DNA from: Chitinophagaceae bacterium
Lineage (GTDB): Bacteria; Bacteroidota; Bacteroidia; Chitinophagales; Chitinophagaceae
Reading direction: 5' to 3'
Length of the DNA stretch: 34,513 bases
Assembly (NCBI GenBank): GCA_025360525.1
Contig: JANYCA010000106.1
Location: 1-34,513 of the forward strand
Within the stretch, counting starts at the first letter, position 1, and every line of letters begins with the position of its first letter. The notes beneath the pieces are model-generated. The model did not search any database. It saw only the letters and a list, made by a program, of their open reading frames with translations, and was not told the origin of the DNA. Positions 7,491 to 14,442 of this stretch are shown in pieces. Made by a program: the position numbers and the translations under genes.

Positions 7491-8291
7491 CTACCGCAAA
7501 CTTATCAGTGAGGTTAAAGGATACCTTAAATTTTTGTACCCAAACATATCAATTTTTATACTGCCAACAGTAATGGGGCTTTCTACCCTTAGCAATAAAT
7601 GGTTGGGATCATCACTAATCCAGGCCAACATTTTTTCACCACCTTCAAAAATGGTTCCCTTTATCAGCAAAGGTTTAAACTTAATTGCCCTGAATTTCCC
7701 GTACCTGGTTTTTACCGTTTCCTTACCGAGGTAGCGGAGGTACAAGTGATATATTTCATCATCCAGAAACATATCAAAAGGAATTTTATCGCCCGGGTTA
7801 TACTTATCAAAATTAATGTTACGGGCATAATAAATAGCACTTACCACATCCTGAATGCAGTTAGTGGTTTTAAAAACCCCATTGGTGGTAACAGCCGTGT
7901 TGGCATTGTGGTTAAAGGTTACATTGTTATAGATTTTATAACCGCCTTCATCTACATTTCTTACAAATTTCATGGGCAAAAGCGTAGCCGTGTCGATATA
8001 ACTTTCATATCGATCCCGTACCTTAAAAAAGTTATCGAAAAATGAGTAAGATTTTCCTTCTCCAACACAATGATAAGCTGGTTTGCCATTAAATTTTTCC
8101 AGGGTGGTATTAAAGGTGGCTTCGCCTGCACTAACGTACATACCCAGAGTGGAATAAAATACCCTCATTGTCACGGATTCGCCTGCCTGAAAAGAAGTAT
8201 TCCTAAGTCCGCAAAATTCATCTCCGGTGGAGGTTGTTGTAAAGGCACTTAGAACGAAAACAACAAAAAATAATTTATAAATCTTAGTCAT
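7491..8291 (-). CDS. DUF3108 domain-containing exported protein
   Basis: This 266-residue protein has an N-terminal signal sequence (hydrophobic KLFFVVFVLSAFTT) and then a beta-rich domain. Features typical of DUF3108 are GESVTMRVFYSTLGMYVSAGEATF, FFKVRDRYESYID, the DVVSAIYYARN segment and PFDMFLDDEIYHL. The family is common in Bacteroidota and Proteobacteria; its exact function is unknown and an outer-envelope location is likely. It follows the flippase-like gene with an 8-bp overlap of start and stop, so translational coupling is likely. Confidence 0.85.
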   Translation of the reverse strand: MTKIYKLFFVVFVLSAFTTTSTGDEFCGLRNTSFQAGESVTMRVFYSTLGMYVSAGEATFNTTLEKFNGKPAYHCVGEGKSYSFFDNFFKVRDRYESYIDTATLLPMKFVRNVDEGGYKIYNNVTFNHNANTAVTTNGVFKTTNCIQDVVSAIYYARNINFDKYNPGDKIPFDMFLDDEIYHLYLRYLGKETVKTRYGKFRAIKFKPLLIKGTIFEGGEKMLAWISDDPNHLLLRVESPITVGSIKIDMFGYKNLRYPLTSLISLR

Positions 8292-9270
8292 TTTTAACTT
8301 TTATAATTTTAATACGCAATAGCAACAGGCTGCCTAAAATTGCAGGAAGTACCAGGTTTATTAACCAAATCCCCAATGCGGCTGTTCCTACACCCAACTC
8401 GTTATTTGTATATAAGTGCAACAAAGTCCAGGATGCTGTTACCCTTACTGGCAGCTCCACAAACCCTATGGTTGGCGCAACTGCCATTACAAGGTAAAAA
8501 ACTGCTATCAGCCAAAAGCAAATAGCAAACGGAATTTGCACCTGCATAACCTGCAGCAACAAAATATATTGCAACACGAATACCACATATCGTACCAACG
8601 ATAAACTTACAATGCGTAACAAGCGGCTATTGTTCAATTCTTCCAGTACACTTATATGTTGGATTGCCTTACTAAACGCAGGCGTTTTTTTTATGGCTCT
8701 TACCAGCCAACCCAACCGCCAGTAAAACAAAAAAACTAAAACCGTGATGCATACACTTAGGTAAATCAAGACATCTCCCCAAAAATCCGGTAAAACCGGC
8801 AAATTGCTGTTATCAGTATGTGAAAGATATCTTAAATAAAACAGGCCAATGCAACCTAATGCCAGCGTTACTAATAATTGGCTGATGCTACCTACAATCG
8901 TTAATGAAATTGCTTTAATGCGGTTGCCCTCTTCAATATACAAAATACGACCTCCATATTCACCCATACGATTTGGAGTTAGCATGGTTACACTACAACC
9001 TGATAAAACGGATTTAAAAGAACGCCACAAAGAAAACTGTTGCACATGTTGCACCAGCACCTGCCATTTTCTTGCCTCTAAGCCCCAGTTTACCAGCATC
9101 AACACCATCACCAGCCAAAATTTTCCCTGTACCCAACCGGTTTTAATTTGTGCCCAGCGCAAGGCAAGATCTTGTTGCTGGCGTAGTTGGTAGTAAAGGC
9201 TCCAACTAAGCACTATAAAAATAACAGGGGCCAGAAAATAGTTGATGAGTATTTTAATATTTTTGTTCAA
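8284..9270 (-). CDS. Lysylphosphatidylglycerol synthase-type (AglD/MprF-like) flippase-domain membrane protein
   Basis: Multi-helix inner-membrane protein of 328 residues in the LPG_synthase_TM family (PF03706). Recognisable features are the first helix (YFLAPVIFIVLSWSLYYQL), the WGLEARKWQVLV segment, the SVTMLTPNRMGEYGGR loop (family pattern TPgr-GE) and the late VAPTIGFVELPVR segment. MprF relatives move charged lipids across the membrane, but this protein lacks the synthase domain, so only a lipid-transfer role is suggested. The start is a TTG (9268-9270); the next in-frame ATG is about 50 codons later and would delete the first helix. It is likely co-expressed with the overlapping DUF3108 gene. 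Confidence 0.85.
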   Translation of the reverse strand: MNKNIKILINYFLAPVIFIVLSWSLYYQLRQQQDLALRWAQIKTGWVQGKFWLVMVLMLVNWGLEARKWQVLVQHVQQFSLWRSFKSVLSGCSVTMLTPNRMGEYGGRILYIEEGNRIKAISLTIVGSISQLLVTLALGCIGLFYLRYLSHTDNSNLPVLPDFWGDVLIYLSVCITVLVFLFYWRLGWLVRAIKKTPAFSKAIQHISVLEELNNSRLLRIVSLSLVRYVVFVLQYILLLQVMQVQIPFAICFWLIAVFYLVMAVAPTIGFVELPVRVTASWTLLHLYTNNELGVGTAALGIWLINLVLPAILGSLLLLRIKIIKVKND

Positions 9271-9500
9271 TCTGTGTTTGTATTATTTTAAATACACGCC
9301 CATTTTTTTATTTCGAGTTATCTGACAGTTATTCAGCAGTATAGTAAAAATGATGTTGTTAATTTTTGTTTAAAAAAATAACCTTACTTGTGCCTTTTAA
9401 ACTTAGAGGAATTTCTATTGCGGTACCAGGTAAGTGTGCTGATTAATGTTTTACTTCTGCAATAATACTTTAAAAATAATTTACTTCATAACCCACATAC

Positions 9501-10067
9501 GTGCAGCATCCTTCCATCACTATTTTAGGCATCGACCCTGGCACCTCTCTAATGGGTTATGGCATAATCAAAATTACCGGCCATAAAATGCAACTGGTAG
9601 AAATGGATACGCTTAATCCAGGCAAGGGTAGCGATCATTACAAAAAACTACAACTTATCTACAATACGGTTAGTGGACTTATCATTAAATACAAGCCAGA
9701 TGTATTTGCCATTGAAGCACCTTTTTTTGGTAAAAATGTACAAAGTATGCTAAAGCTGGGGAGGGCACAGGGTGTAGCCATTGCCGCTGCCATGCGCCAC
9801 GGATTGGAGGTAACAGAATATTCTCCTAAAAAAATAAAACAATCCGTAACGGGTAACGGAAATTCAAGCAAAGAGCAAGTACTAAAAATGTTGCAGCGCT
9901 TATTAAACTTTACAGACGACCCCAAACATTTAGACGCTTCAGACGCATTGGCTGTGGCTGTATGTCATCACTTTCAGGGTAGTATTTTGTCGCAGAATAC
10001 TGGTGGTAAATCTAAAGGCTGGGAAGATTTTATTGGCAAAAATCCAGGCAGGGTTACAAAAAAATAA
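9501..10067 (+). CDS. ruvC: Crossover junction endodeoxyribonuclease RuvC
   Basis: Resolves Holliday junctions during recombination with RuvAB. The 188-residue product carries the four catalytic acids of the RNase H-like fold: D12 in LGIDPGT, E72 in AIEAPFFG, and D145 and D148 in HLDASDAL. The helical segment QSMLKLGRAQGVA and YSPKKIKQSVTGNGNSSKEQV are also characteristic. Translation starts at a GTG; no upstream in-frame ATG fits. The gene stands alone between a divergent flippase-like gene and a convergent HIT gene. Confidence 0.96.
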   Translation: MQHPSITILGIDPGTSLMGYGIIKITGHKMQLVEMDTLNPGKGSDHYKKLQLIYNTVSGLIIKYKPDVFAIEAPFFGKNVQSMLKLGRAQGVAIAAAMRHGLEVTEYSPKKIKQSVTGNGNSSKEQVLKMLQRLLNFTDDPKHLDASDALAVAVCHHFQGSILSQNTGGKSKGWEDFIGKNPGRVTKK

Positions 10068-10107
10068 AAGTTATTTGGTTGATGGGTATTTGAATATTTT
10101 GGTATGG

Positions 10108-10500
10108 TTAGCCGATAGCAGCTATAATTTTTTCCTGTACTTCTTTCAGTTCTTCCGCAGATAATTTCAACTTGGCTCTGGTGAAGTTTAAATCGTCCGC
10201 ACTGTTTATTGGTACAAGATGCAAATGTGCATGCGGCACCTCAAGCCCCATAACACTGATGCCGCAACGATTACATGGAAAAGACCTTTCTATGGCATGG
10301 GCAATTGGTTTGGCAAATAACAACATAGCAGATAAGTAACCATCGTCCAGGTTAAAAAATTGATCAGTCTCCACTTTTGGTACTATCAATACATGGCCTT
10401 TTGCCATGGGGAAGATATCCAGGAATGCAAAAAAATTATCATTCTCAGCAATTTTATAAGATGGAATTTGCCCGGCAATAATTTTAGAAAAAATAGTCAT
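10108..10500 (-). CDS. HIT family nucleotide hydrolase/transferase
   Basis: Histidine-triad protein of 130 residues. The motif HAHLHLVP at 90-97 supplies the HxHxHxx nucleotide-phosphate site with H94 as the likely nucleophile. The N-terminal TIFSKIIAGQIPSYKIAE and FLDIFPMAKGHVLIVPK segments are classic for the HINT-like branch, whose members hydrolyse nucleoside phosphoramidates. I used the ATG at 10500, which matches the family start; a longer frame upstream would cross the greA terminator. It lies downstream of greA, separated by that terminator. Confidence 0.93.
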   Translation of the reverse strand: MTIFSKIIAGQIPSYKIAENDNFFAFLDIFPMAKGHVLIVPKVETDQFFNLDDGYLSAMLLFAKPIAHAIERSFPCNRCGISVMGLEVPHAHLHLVPINSADDLNFTRAKLKLSAEELKEVQEKIIAAIG

Positions 10501-10529
10501 ACAAAAAGTTTTAATAAAAGTACAAACAA

Positions 10530-10555
10530 AAACCCCACTCAAATAAGTGGGGTTT
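10530..10555 (-). terminator. Rho-independent terminator after greA
   Basis: The arms AAACCCCACT and AGTGGGGTTT form a perfect 10-bp stem with a 6-nt loop. Read on the - strand it is followed by a T-rich tract (complement of 10521-10529, TTTGTTTG). It lies 23 bp past the greA stop and before the HIT gene. Confidence 0.85.
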
Positions 10556-10577
10556 CAAATAAATGATTTGGAAGATT

Positions 10578-11051
10578 TTATAAAGTGATATTTTCTACTT
10601 TAAATTTAAGTTTACCGGCAGGCACCTGCACTTCTGCAACATCGCCAATAACCTTGCCCAGTAACCCTTTGCCTATGGGTGAAGTCACCGAAATCTTTCC
10701 CAGCTTAAGGTCGGCTTCTTTTTCAGAAACTATCTGGTAGGTCATTTGCTTTTTGGTGCCTAAGTTGGTAAGTGTAACTTTAGTAAGGATAGATACATGG
10801 CTGGTGTCAATATTGGTTTCATCCAAAATTCTGGCGGTAGCAATTACGCCTTCCAGGTACTTTATTTTTGCTTCCAGCATACCCTGCGCTTCTTTAGCAG
10901 CATCATATTCAGCATTTTCTTTTAAATCTCCTTTTTCCCTTGCTTCTGCAATTGCAGCACTTGCAGCGGGCCTTTCCACACTTTTTAAGAGATACAGCTC
11001 TTTCTTCATTTTTTCGAATGTATCTTTTTTCACATAGTTGGTTTCGCTCAT
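10578..11051 (-). CDS. greA: Transcription elongation factor GreA
   Basis: Binds the RNA polymerase secondary channel and stimulates cleavage of backtracked transcripts. The 157 residues show the N-terminal coiled coil with the acidic tip (REKGDLKENAEYDAAKEAQ, carrying the catalytic acidic pair). The C-terminal FKBP-like domain follows, ending with SPIGKGLLGKVIGDVAEVQVPAG. I took the ATG at 11051 (MSETNYVKKDTF). An in-frame ATG 11 codons upstream exists but lies within the terminator-like leader. A hairpin lies just upstream and a terminator just downstream, so greA may be an independent unit. Confidence 0.96.
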   Translation of the reverse strand: MSETNYVKKDTFEKMKKELYLLKSVERPAASAAIAEAREKGDLKENAEYDAAKEAQGMLEAKIKYLEGVIATARILDETNIDTSHVSILTKVTLTNLGTKKQMTYQIVSEKEADLKLGKISVTSPIGKGLLGKVIGDVAEVQVPAGKLKFKVENITL

Positions 11052-11080
11052 AACATTTCGTTTAACATAATTAAAAAAAT

Positions 11081-11109
11081 ACAACGCCCCGGGATAACCA
11101 GAGCGTTGT
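11081..11109 (-). terminator. Terminator between the dehydrogenase gene and greA
   Basis: ACAACGC (11081-11087) pairs with GCGTTGT (11103-11109). On the - strand the hairpin is followed by ATTTTTTTAATT. It sits 25 bp after the dehydrogenase stop and only about 30 nt before the greA ATG. It could end the upstream transcript or act in the greA leader. Confidence 0.7.
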
Positions 11110-11133
11110 AGATACGCAAATATAGTATTTTTT

Positions 11134-12069
11134 TTAAAAGCCTAATTTTTCAAGCAATACCTTGCTCATTTTGTAAAAGGCTTCATGGCTGTATCCTGCA
11201 ATGTGTGGCGTAATAATTACGTTTTGTTGGGTGGTTAAAAAATCCAATTGTTGTTGTTGTTCCAGCGTATAAGTTTCCAGCTTTTCATTTTCTAAAACAT
11301 CCAGGGCGGCACCTGAAATTTGGTTGTTTTGCAATGCGTTGATTAAAGCCGCAGTTTCCACTACGCCACCCCTGCAGGCATTGATAAACCAGGGCTTTTG
11401 TTGCAAGGCATTAAAAAAGTCATCATTGGCCATATAGGCTGTTTCGGTAGTAAGTGGCACGTGAAAACTTATAACATCAGCATACCTGCAAATCTGATCG
11501 AGATTAGCTTCCCGGATATAGTCTTTTGCAAATCCAAACTTATATTTATCATACGCCAATACAGTTACATCAAACGACGCCAGCAATTTGGCAAAGGCAC
11601 TGCCTGTGTTACCAAAGCCTATTATACCAACTGTTTTACCGGTGAGCTCAGTGCCACGGTTGGCATCTCTTTTCCATTGCCCAGTCTTTATTTCGTTAAA
11701 ACTGCGGCTGATATTATTCATACCATTTAACAGTAACCCCAATACATGTTCTGCCACGGCATTTCTGTTTCCTTCCGGGCTGCTGATGCATTGTATGCCT
11801 TTACTTTCGGCATAGGCAACATCAATGTGTTCCATGCCACTGCCCAATCTCCCAATCCAAACTAATTGGGTTGCACAGTCAATTAATATTTTATCAATTT
11901 TAATTTTTGTGGTCAAAATCAGCGCTGCTGCTTTGGGTATCAGTTCCAGCAATTCATCATACGAAATCGAGGGGAGGTGCAGAATGTCGAATCCATTTTC
12001 AGCCAATGCTTCCATTAATATATCATGTACTTTATCAGTAATTATTACCAATGGTTTGTTGCTGTCCAT
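11134..12069 (-). CDS. D-2-hydroxyacid dehydrogenase (NAD-dependent)
   Basis: Oxidoreductase of the D-isomer-specific 2-hydroxyacid dehydrogenase family, 311 residues. The Rossmann NAD-binding motif GFGNTG is at 151-156. The catalytic set is R233 (NACRGGVVE), E262 and H289 (ITPHIAGYS). The N-terminal substrate-domain segment [20 protein letters not shown] resembles phosphoglycerate-dehydrogenase-like members. There is no ACT domain, so it is not a typical regulated SerA, and the substrate remains open. It is read in the same direction as the RidA-family gene upstream, about 96 bp away, and a hairpin terminator follows it. Confidence 0.9.
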   Translation of the reverse strand: MDSNKPLVIITDKVHDILMEALAENGFDILHLPSISYDELLELIPKAAALILTTKIKIDKILIDCATQLVWIGRLGSGMEHIDVAYAESKGIQCISSPEGNRNAVAEHVLGLLLNGMNNISRSFNEIKTGQWKRDANRGTELTGKTVGIIGFGNTGSAFAKLLASFDVTVLAYDKYKFGFAKDYIREANLDQICRYADVISFHVPLTTETAYMANDDFFNALQQKPWFINACRGGVVETAALINALQNNQISGAALDVLENEKLETYTLEQQQQLDFLTTQQNVIITPHIAGYSHEAFYKMSKVLLEKLGF

Positions 12070-12165
12070 TATCTATTTATTTGAACTTAATTTAAACCAA
12101 TTTAAAACTATTCAATTTACGGTTGGTGACTAATTAATCATTTACTGGTCTGTATTGCCGGGTTA

Positions 12166-12546
12166 TTAATGGGCAGCAATTACACTAATTTCTACGTTTA
12201 CATTTTTTGGTAGTCCTTTTACAGCCAGCGTTTCCCGTGCAGGAAAACCGCCACCAAAATACCCTGCATAAATTTCATTTACAGCCGTAAATAAGCTCAT
12301 ATCGCTTAAAAAAATAGTAGTTTTTACAATATGGGTAAAATCCATGCCTGCTTCCAGCAAAACGGCTTTAAGGTTTTTCATTACCTGTATTGTTTCTTCC
12401 TGTATGTTGGCAATGGCCAATTCGCCGGTTGCAGGTACAATCGCTATTTGCCCGGACACAAACAATAAGTTCCCTGTTTTAACAGCCTGGCTGTAAGGAC
12501 CAATAGGTGCAGGTGCATCTATGGTTTGAATGATTTCTTTACTCAT
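12166..12546 (-). CDS. RidA family enamine/imine deaminase
   Basis: Small trimeric cytosolic protein that in the family hydrolyses reactive 2-aminoacrylate and related imines. The 126 residues include the standard start IDAPAPIGPYSQAVKTGNLLFVSGQI and the conserved FPARETLAVKGLPKNVNVEISVIA end. This end carries the arginine of the active site (PARET). The ATG at 12546 gives the family-length product; a longer frame upstream would cover the promoter region. It is divergent from the next gene. Confidence 0.94.
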   Translation of the reverse strand: MSKEIIQTIDAPAPIGPYSQAVKTGNLLFVSGQIAIVPATGELAIANIQEETIQVMKNLKAVLLEAGMDFTHIVKTTIFLSDMSLFTAVNEIYAGYFGGGFPARETLAVKGLPKNVNVEISVIAAH

Positions 12547-12568
12547 TTTTTTATTTTTAAAAGGATTA

Positions 12569-12600
12569 CAAATATATCTTTTATCAACCACCTATTTTTG
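12569..12600. promoter_or_regulatory. Divergent -7 boxes for ridA-family gene and 3HCDH-domain gene
   Basis: In the 67-bp gap, CAAATATA at 12569-12576 reads TATATTTG on the - strand (toward the RidA-family gene, leader about 20 nt). TATTTTTG at 12593-12600 points to the + gene (leader about 8-10 nt). Both fit TAnnTTTG. Exact -33 boxes are not at the usual spacing. Confidence 0.45.
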
Positions 12601-12613
12601 CAAAAAAAATTAT

Positions 12614-13216
12614 ATGACGATAGCCGTGTGGGCCGATAAAAACCAATGGGAAGAACTTACCTACGGCAGTACTGGCGTAAACTGGATAAGGCTGGAGGAT
12701 ACCAATGAAATTGCAATGGCGGCTGATGCTTATTTTATTTTAAAAGACATCGTGAATTTTTCGCCTGTTGATAGAGAAAAGCCAGTAGTGATACATGCTG
12801 TAACAGAAACCTTGCTGTTATTACAACTTTCGGTAAATGTATCCCGTATAAATGCGTGGCCGGGCTTTTTAAAAAGAAGCAGTTGGGAAATTGCAGGTAA
12901 TATTTCTATCGGGCTGCAAACAATTATGACAGCAATAAATAAACAAATAATTCCTGTAAAAGATGAGCCGGGTTTGGTGGCAGCAAGAACAATTGCTATG
13001 CTGATAAACGAGGCTTATTTTGCATTGGGAGAGGGTGTAAGTACCAAAGAAGAAATTGATATTGCCATGCAACTAGGTACAAATTATCCTTACGGACTTT
13101 TTACATGGGCAGATAAAATTGGTGTACAAAATATCTATTCACTTTTATTGGTTTTGCAACAGCAGGATAACAGTTACAAACCGGCACCATTAATGCAAAA
13201 AGAATTGGCCCTATGA
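12614..13216 (+). CDS. Orphan 3-hydroxyacyl-CoA dehydrogenase C-terminal-domain protein
   Basis: This 200-residue protein has a second half (from about residue 110) resembling the all-helical C-terminal domain of 3-hydroxyacyl-CoA dehydrogenases (PF00725): VKDEPGLVAARTIAMLINEAYFALGEGVSTKEEIDIAMQL and NYPYGLFTWADKIGV. The first 100 residues lack a recognisable GxGxxG NAD-binding site, so dehydrogenase activity is doubtful. The ATG at 12614 follows directly after a promoter-like box. Its stop overlaps the tsaB start by 4 bp (ATGA), so the two are translationally coupled. A link to TsaB or tRNA modification is inference. Confidence 0.75.
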   Translation: MTIAVWADKNQWEELTYGSTGVNWIRLEDTNEIAMAADAYFILKDIVNFSPVDREKPVVIHAVTETLLLLQLSVNVSRINAWPGFLKRSSWEIAGNISIGLQTIMTAINKQIIPVKDEPGLVAARTIAMLINEAYFALGEGVSTKEEIDIAMQLGTNYPYGLFTWADKIGVQNIYSLLLVLQQQDNSYKPAPLMQKELAL

Positions 13217-13893
13217 GTTGGATACTACACATAGATACAGCATTGGAAACAGCCTGTGTAAGCATTGCATTTGATGGTAAACTGATTGCTGAAAAATTTA
13301 ATATTTCGCAAAAAGATCATGCATCTTTTTTGCAGCCTTCCATTGCCGAATTGCTCGCTATTGCAACCATTTCAATAAAACAGCTCGATGCTGTTGCTGT
13401 TGTGGATGGTCCCGGTTCTTACACCGGATTAAGGGTGGGGATGGCAAGTGCCAAAGGTCTGTGTTATGCTTTAAACAAACCTTTAATTACCATTGGCTCC
13501 TTACAAATAATGGCTGCTACTGCTATTGAACAGCTACACAAAAATGAAGACTCTGTACTTTATTGTCCGATGATAGATGCAAGACGCATGGAAGTATTCA
13601 CCGCCGTTTATGATGAGCTATTAAATGTAATAGCAACACCTTGCGCCATTGAATTATCAGAAGATTTGTTCGTTAACCTCATGTTAAAGAAAAAGTTGTA
13701 TTTCTTTGGAAATGGTGCGCTAAAATGGAAGATGATTTGTTGCAATGAAAATGCACATTTTAGTACAGTTGAAAATAACAGTATGATTGTAAGTACATTA
13801 GCTTATCAATATTTAAGAAAAAATGAATTTGCCAACCTTGCCTATAGTGAACCAGCCTATATAAAAGATTTTTTTAGCCCTCTTAATAGGTAA
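13213..13893 (+). CDS. tsaB: tRNA threonylcarbamoyladenosine biosynthesis protein TsaB
   Basis: Partner of TsaD in making t6A37 on ANN-decoding tRNAs. It is a 226-residue protein of the ASKHA fold: the N-terminal ILHIDTALETACVSIA strand-loop, the conserved VVDGPGSYTGLRVGMASAKGLCYAL and the PMIDARRMEVFTAVYD segment are diagnostic. Like other TsaB proteins it lacks the metal-binding histidines of TsaD. It is the second gene of a coupled pair. Confidence 0.95.
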   Translation: MSWILHIDTALETACVSIAFDGKLIAEKFNISQKDHASFLQPSIAELLAIATISIKQLDAVAVVDGPGSYTGLRVGMASAKGLCYALNKPLITIGSLQIMAATAIEQLHKNEDSVLYCPMIDARRMEVFTAVYDELLNVIATPCAIELSEDLFVNLMLKKKLYFFGNGALKWKMICCNENAHFSTVENNSMIVSTLAYQYLRKNEFANLAYSEPAYIKDFFSPLNR

Positions 13894-13922
13894 GTTTTTT
13901 TTAGCATTCAAAATTATTTCCC

Positions 13923-13970
13923 AAATATCAAATAGAATTAAATATCAATTTAAAATGTATTGTATCTTTG
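13923..13970 (+). promoter_or_regulatory. Promoter and direct repeat upstream of the ArsR-type gene
   Basis: TATCTTTG at 13963-13970 fits the TAnnTTTG -7 consensus. Upstream, AAATATCAA occurs twice as an exact 9-bp direct repeat (13923-13931 and 13940-13948, 17 bp apart), a candidate binding site for the regulator itself. About 80 nt of leader follow before the ATG at 14050. Confidence 0.4.
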
Positions 13971-14049
13971 TAAAATCTATTAGAGTTTAATTACTATGAC
14001 AAACAACAAACTTCTTCCTTGATAGTTTGCTGTACAAAAAACCACCAAT

Positions 14050-14346
14050 ATGAGTATAATTAAGATCGATTACTACAATGTAAAGAAAGCTGCACTTATT
14101 TTAAGGGCATTGAATCACAAACTACGCCAACAGTTGGTTAAGTTGATTGAAGAAAAAAAGAAAATTACCGTAACGGAAATTTATGTTCAGTTGCGCCTTG
14201 AACAATCGGTTGCATCGCAACACCTTGCAATTTTAAGAAAGGCTGGCATCGTATTAACAGAGCGTGATGGTAAGTTTATCTTTTACCTGATTAATCATAA
14301 ACGAATTGATGAAATCAGCAGAATCGTGAATGAATTGGTGGCTTAA
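14050..14346 (+). CDS. ArsR-family winged-helix transcriptional regulator
   Basis: Small DNA-binding dimer of 98 residues. The winged-helix core runs from about 18 to 90. ALNHKLRQQLVKLIEE starts the domain, VTEIYVQLRLEQSVASQHLAILRKAGIV is the helix-turn-helix, and the GKFIFYLI segment forms the wing. It contains no cysteine and no obvious metal site, so it differs from thiol-sensing BigR/SqrR relatives that often control similar sulfur genes. It probably represses itself and the downstream persulfide-dioxygenase-like gene, but a terminator stands between them, so the two may have separate promoters. Confidence 0.9.
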   Translation: MSIIKIDYYNVKKAALILRALNHKLRQQLVKLIEEKKKITVTEIYVQLRLEQSVASQHLAILRKAGIVLTERDGKFIFYLINHKRIDEISRIVNELVA

Positions 14347-14367
14347 ATAATAGTTAACCTTTAGAGC

Positions 14368-14396
14368 AAAACGGATGTACAACCTACATCCGTTTT
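14368..14396 (+). terminator. Rho-independent terminator after the ArsR-type gene
   Basis: AAAACGGATGTA-type arms (ACGGATGTA at 14371-14379, TACATCCGT at 14385-14393) form a strong stem with a 5-nt loop CAACC. A run of seven T at 14393-14399 follows. Confidence 0.88.
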
Positions 14397-14404
14397 TTTA
14401 TTTT

Positions 14405-14412
14405 TATATTTG
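14405..14412 (+). promoter_or_regulatory. Candidate -7 box for the MBL/rhodanese gene
   Basis: TATATTTG fits TAnnTTTG and lies directly after the terminator T-tract, about 30 nt before the ATG at 14443. This supports separate transcription of that gene. Confidence 0.5.
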
Positions 14413-14442
14413 CACCCACAATTTTAAAAAGAAGTCACGATT

